This document shows positions 6,481 through 8,632 of a DNA stretch of 8,632 nucleotides, in pieces. Position 1 is the first letter of the stretch; every line of letters begins with the position of its first letter. Below the pieces are notes generated by a model. The model ran no database searches and was not told the DNA's origin. It saw only the letters and a list, made by a program, of their open reading frames with translations. The translations under genes and the position numbers were made by a program. The stretch is from Methanobacteriota archaeon (GTDB lineage: Archaea; Thermoplasmatota; Poseidoniia; Poseidoniales; Poseidoniaceae). Location of the stretch: the NCBI GenBank assembly GCA_002726845.1, contig PBSP01000006.1, positions 1-8,632 of the forward strand, given 5' to 3'.

Positions 6481-7136
6481 CAGGCTTCACCTCCATCTTC
6501 TGCACTTGGTGCTGCTTCTGCAGCTTCTTTGACTTCATCAGCGAAGGGTTTGGTCGCTTCTGGATCTACTTGTTCCTCTTCCGCTGCGTATTCAGCCATT
6601 TCGCGTCGTCCATCGATGGCTTTGCGAATGTCATGTTCTGGGTTGTTCAGGTCACTGGAAGGGTGATACTGAATGATTTCCTCTTCATCTCGGTTGACGG
6701 GGTAAGATGGGATCGTAACTTTCTGATCGCCAATGCAGATGTGCCCATGAGTGACCAGTTGACGCGCCTGCTTGAGTGAGCAAGCGAGTCCCTTGTAGTA
6801 GACTTGTGCTTGCAGTCTGCGATTGAGGATGTCCTCAGCGTTGAGTGAAAGAATGTCGTCAAGAGAGGCCTCTTTGGTAATGAGACCTTTTTGATGCAGC
6901 GAGCGGAGAAGGTCGTTTTTCTCTCGCTTACCGTGGCCTTCAGTTGTGTCTACCATACCGATCAAGCGCATGGCTTGTCGGCGATGTCGGCGAAGTTGTG
7001 ACTTTGCCTTCCAAATCTCTCGCATGTTCTTCAAGCCATGATTGGCTTGGATGAGGTGCTCTTCTTCGATTCGTGCCTTCTTCCAAGGATGAGGCGGTGT
7101 GTCGAATTTTGGTCTGGAAAATTTTGGCTCACCCAT
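6480..7136 (-). CDS. rps4: Small-subunit ribosomal protein uS4, with an acidic C-terminal extension
   Basis: This 218-residue protein is archaeal uS4, a primary 16S rRNA binder that starts assembly of the 30S body and lines the mRNA entry. HGLKNMREIWKAKSQLRRHR (33-52) is the archaeal/eukaryotic N-terminal signature. The S4 RNA-binding domain lies at about 106-147 (RRLQAQVYYKGLACSLKQAR, then QLVTHGHICIGDQKV). From about residue 178 the chain becomes acidic and Ala/Glu-rich, extending past the roughly 170-185 residues common in archaeal uS4. This tail is probably disordered. The ATG at 7136 has GGTGA six bases upstream and lies 12 bases after rps13, within the operon. Confidence 0.97.
   Translation of the reverse strand: MGEPKFSRPKFDTPPHPWKKARIEEEHLIQANHGLKNMREIWKAKSQLRRHRRQAMRLIGMVDTTEGHGKREKNDLLRSLHQKGLITKEASLDDILSLNAEDILNRRLQAQVYYKGLACSLKQARQLVTHGHICIGDQKVTIPSYPVNRDEEEIIQYHPSSDLNNPEHDIRKAIDGRREMAEYAAEEEQVDPEATKPFADEVKEAAEAAPSAEDGGEA
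6487..6494 (-). promoter_or_regulatory. Ribosome binding site of rps11, embedded in the rps4 coding end
   Basis: GGAGGTGA on the minus strand matches the anti-Shine-Dalgarno complement over eight bases, six bases before the rps11 ATG. It also forms part of the codons for the final Gly-Gly-Glu-Ala of uS4, so the uS4 C-terminus is partly set by this site. Confidence 0.88.
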
Positions 7137-7142
7137 ATTACA

Positions 7143-7147
7143 TCACC
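7143..7147 (-). promoter_or_regulatory. Ribosome binding site of rps4
   Basis: GGTGA on the minus strand lies six bases before the rps4 ATG, in the 12-base gap after rps13. Confidence 0.75.
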
Positions 7148-7148
7148 A

Positions 7149-7619
7149 TCATGCTTTCTTTCGGCTTACACCGAGTGTGAGGCCGCCTCGGCCGTTGCTG
7201 CGACCACGTTGGCCCCGTACCTTGTTCCCACTTGCGTGGCGAACACCACGGTAGCATTTCATGGTTCGAAGGCGGTTTATGTCTTCTTCAAGCGTGAGTT
7301 TAATCTCTTGACCGGTTAAGTGAATGTCGTTACCGGTTTCAATGTCTGCAGCCCTGTTGACCATCCAATACGGTACCTTGTTGACATAGTCCTCAATTGC
7401 AAGTCGGAGGGTTTCTTGTTGCTCAGTGCTGAGGTGGCCAGCCATTCGAGCAGGATCGAATCCAGTGGTTTTGCAAATCTGAATGGCGCTTCGTACACCG
7501 ATTCCTTTTACTGAAGTCAGTGCTGAGGACAAGGGTTTGAGACCGTCCATATCCGTATCTGCCATTCGCAGAATGTATGAAAAATCGTCACCGAGTTCCT
7601 CTTCTTTTCCTTTTGCCAT
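7149..7619 (-). CDS. rps13: Small-subunit ribosomal protein uS13
   Basis: This 156-residue protein is uS13, which sits in the 30S head and contacts the P-site tRNA and the large subunit through bridge B1. DFSYILRMADTDMDGLKPL (12-30) is the archaeal N-terminal block, and LTSVKGIGVRSAIQIC (34-49) is the helix-two-turn-helix core. The C-terminal RNA-contact motif reads YRGVRHASGNKVRGQRGRSN (123-142). The frame is open further upstream: an ATG at 7643 would add eight residues and a TTG at 7667 sixteen. The ATG at 7619 is preferred because AGGTGG lies six bases before it, as for the other operon genes, and because homologues begin close to the DFxYI block. It is probably the first gene of the operon, 86 bases after the methyltransferase gene. 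Confidence 0.96.
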   Translation of the reverse strand: MAKGKEEELGDDFSYILRMADTDMDGLKPLSSALTSVKGIGVRSAIQICKTTGFDPARMAGHLSTEQQETLRLAIEDYVNKVPYWMVNRAADIETGNDIHLTGQEIKLTLEEDINRLRTMKCYRGVRHASGNKVRGQRGRSNGRGGLTLGVSRKKA

Positions 7620-7625
7620 TTTTGC

Positions 7626-7631
7626 CCACCT
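7626..7631 (-). promoter_or_regulatory. Ribosome binding site deciding the rps13 start
   Basis: AGGTGG on the minus strand lies six bases before the ATG at 7619. The in-frame ATG at 7643 has no comparable site, which argues for the downstream start. Confidence 0.65.
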
Positions 7632-7637
7632 TCGTTG

Positions 7638-7650
7638 CGACATGATGTCG
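7638..7650. promoter_or_regulatory. 13-base palindrome in the rps13 leader
   Basis: The sequence cgacatgatgtcg is a perfect palindrome with six-base arms and one central base. It lies 19-31 bases before the chosen rps13 start, near the expected transcription start. It could be an operator or a small leader hairpin. Arms this short arise by chance about twice in a window this size. Confidence 0.3.
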
Positions 7651-7672
7651 AGCAAGTTTCCGACCAACCCCC

Positions 7673-7681
7673 CCTATATCA
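7673..7681 (-). promoter_or_regulatory. Candidate TATA box for the rps13 operon
   Basis: On the minus strand TGATATAGG is the only clear TATA-like stretch in the 86 bases between the methyltransferase stop and rps13. Transcription starting about 25 bases downstream would begin near 7650 and leave a leader of about 30 bases before the ATG at 7619. A run of seven G follows it, and no clear purine-rich BRE precedes it, so the call is tentative. Confidence 0.38.
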
Positions 7682-7705
7682 AGACCGCGATGCAGGGGTC
7701 CGATT

Positions 7706-8632
7706 TTAGGGGTTGGAATTCTCAGGATACTGAACACAAAGAAGGAGATGATTTGATCTTGTATGTCTCGTCAAAAACGCTTTCCTGCGGCCTTGTCTGT
7801 TGCGAAGTTGACGATCAATACTCCCTTGAAGGCGTGGTTGGAGGTCTGCATCGACGCCGCATCGGATTGTCATCGCCGAAATATCGTTGGAGAGGGCGGC
7901 TGACACAATTGCATCCATGTTCGCTTCATTCAATGGGATGTCGAGAACATCAACGACTCTTCCTGAAGCAACCACAAAAGGATGCGAATGGTCTTTCAAA
8001 GGACCATTATGATGAATTCGTGGACGCCTTGGAGAGGATTCGGCCCAGCGCACATCTGCTGCACTGCTCAACTGTTCCGCAAGCCAAGCATCGACCAAAC
8101 CGCTCTCGACCAGGGCAGCATCCAGAATGGTTACCCATTCGTTTCGTCGCGCTGATTGAAGACTGGGACGCAAGCCTTCAACCGATTGGTTCTGTTCAAA
8201 AACAGTGTTTTCACCGCCAAATGATGGCGAAAGTCGCACAAAACGTTTCCTCACATTTGGTGTAGCAACACCACCAATCCACAGTTCAAGTCGATCAACT
8301 CGACCCCCGCCCCGTGACATCCACGTCCACGTTTTCTCGACGCCTGGCCAGAACGATTCAACGATTGATTCAACTTCTTCTCGAAGATTTTCTGTTAAGC
8401 GCGGAGAGAGGTCCAGTACGATGCAGGGGCCATGATTCGTCTCTGATAAGTAGGGTTTCCATGCTTGGAAGACGTTCTCAAGCGACGGTTGCATCTCGTC
8501 GAGCCCGTGCGTCCTTGAGTTTCGAGGCCGTGCAGGATCGAGCACAAGAACGGCCACGCTGTTACCTTCAAGGCCTACTGCGGAAGCAATCGAATCGCTC
8601 TTTGTTCCGTCACCTGCTACTACGAGAGAACG
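7706..8632 (-). CDS. THUMP-like domain SAM-dependent methyltransferase (N-terminus beyond the right edge)
   Basis: The frame is open to the right edge, so the start lies outside; 308 residues are visible. A GTG at 8557 is in frame but probably internal, since 25 residues of matching sequence precede it. Visible residues 28-36 (VLVLDPARP) and 70-77 (VLDLSPRL) fit the 'yiDPARR ... vKLSP' core of class I methyltransferases that carry a THUMP-like domain. Residues 172-188 (ILDAALVESGLVDAWLA) match the family's 'P..A..kAGL' helix. The C-terminus from about residue 217 (PFVVASGRVVDVL, MTIRCGVDADLQPRL, then RKAFLTRHTRSNHLLLCV) follows the THUMP-like domain, with C-G replacing the usual K-R-G. The SAM-binding loop should lie outside the window. 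Members are presumed RNA methyltransferases, but the target is not known. It reads in the same direction as the ribosomal operon and ends 86 bases before rps13. Confidence 0.66.
   Translation of the reverse strand, partial: RSLVVAGDGTKSDSIASAVGLEGNSVAVLVLDPARPRNSRTHGLDEMQPSLENVFQAWKPYLSETNHGPCIVLDLSPRLTENLREEVESIVESFWPGVEKTWTWMSRGGGRVDRLELWIGGVATPNVRKRFVRLSPSFGGENTVFEQNQSVEGLRPSLQSARRNEWVTILDAALVESGLVDAWLAEQLSSAADVRWAESSPRRPRIHHNGPLKDHSHPFVVASGRVVDVLDIPLNEANMDAIVSAALSNDISAMTIRCGVDADLQPRLQGSIDRQLRNRQGRRKAFLTRHTRSNHLLLCVQYPENSNP

Noticed and set aside
7620..7667. Longer uS13 starts at TTG 7667 or ATG 7643
   Set aside because: Neither has a Shine-Dalgarno, and the extra residues precede the usual uS13 N-terminus. 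The ATG at 7619 has AGGTGG six bases upstream.
7483..8265. 260-residue open frame on the plus strand
   Set aside because: It lies antisense to the start of uS13 and most of the methyltransferase gene. It shows no recognisable motif and reads as a shadow frame.

Overview
The window looks like a piece of a euryarchaeal chromosome, most likely a marine planktonic lineage such as Marine Group II (Poseidoniales) or a relative. Three things point that way: the archaeal gene block rps13-rps4-rps11-rpoD, an archaeal pantoate kinase, and a large secreted protein of the propeller plus thrombospondin type 3 (TSP3) plus C-terminal anchor kind. The lineage is an inference from gene content. No rRNA, tRNA, mobile element, CRISPR array or prophage signal was seen.

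Layout, left to right. Positions 2-235 (+) hold the 3' end of a gene that starts outside the window and ends in a highly charged coiled-coil-like tail. It converges, with a 10-base overlap, on a large minus-strand gene (226-2931) for a secreted, membrane-anchored surface protein. That protein has a signal peptide, about seven propeller-type repeats, a calcium-binding TSP3 stalk, one transmembrane helix and an acidic tail. A 100-base divergent intergenic region (2932-3031) with two inverted repeats separates it from a plus-strand gene (3032-4072) for a TPD-motif PD-(D/E)XK nuclease-like protein, an archaeal relative of eukaryotic CDIN1/C15orf41.

The stop codon of the TPD gene overlaps, tail to tail, that of a minus-strand run. 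In transcription order the run is: a THUMP-like SAM-dependent methyltransferase (cut by the right edge, 7706-8632), uS13 (7149-7619), uS4 (6480-7136), uS11 (6097-6480), RNA polymerase subunit Rpo3/D (5149-6081) and pantoate kinase (4069-5094). Genes from uS13 to Rpo3 are packed within 15 bases or overlap. Each is preceded by a Shine-Dalgarno match exactly six bases before its start, so they very probably form one operon. Pantoate kinase follows after 54 bases that contain a stem-loop. It sits where many archaea continue with rpl18e-rpl13-rps9.

The genes join translation (uS13, uS4, uS11), transcription (Rpo3), coenzyme A synthesis (pantoate kinase), probable RNA modification (THUMP-like protein), probable nucleic-acid cleavage (TPD protein) and cell-surface structure. 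Most of the window is core housekeeping sequence. The parts most worth follow-up are the TPD protein, the architecture of the surface protein, and the pantoate kinase placement with its upstream hairpin. I saw no clear new multi-gene system.
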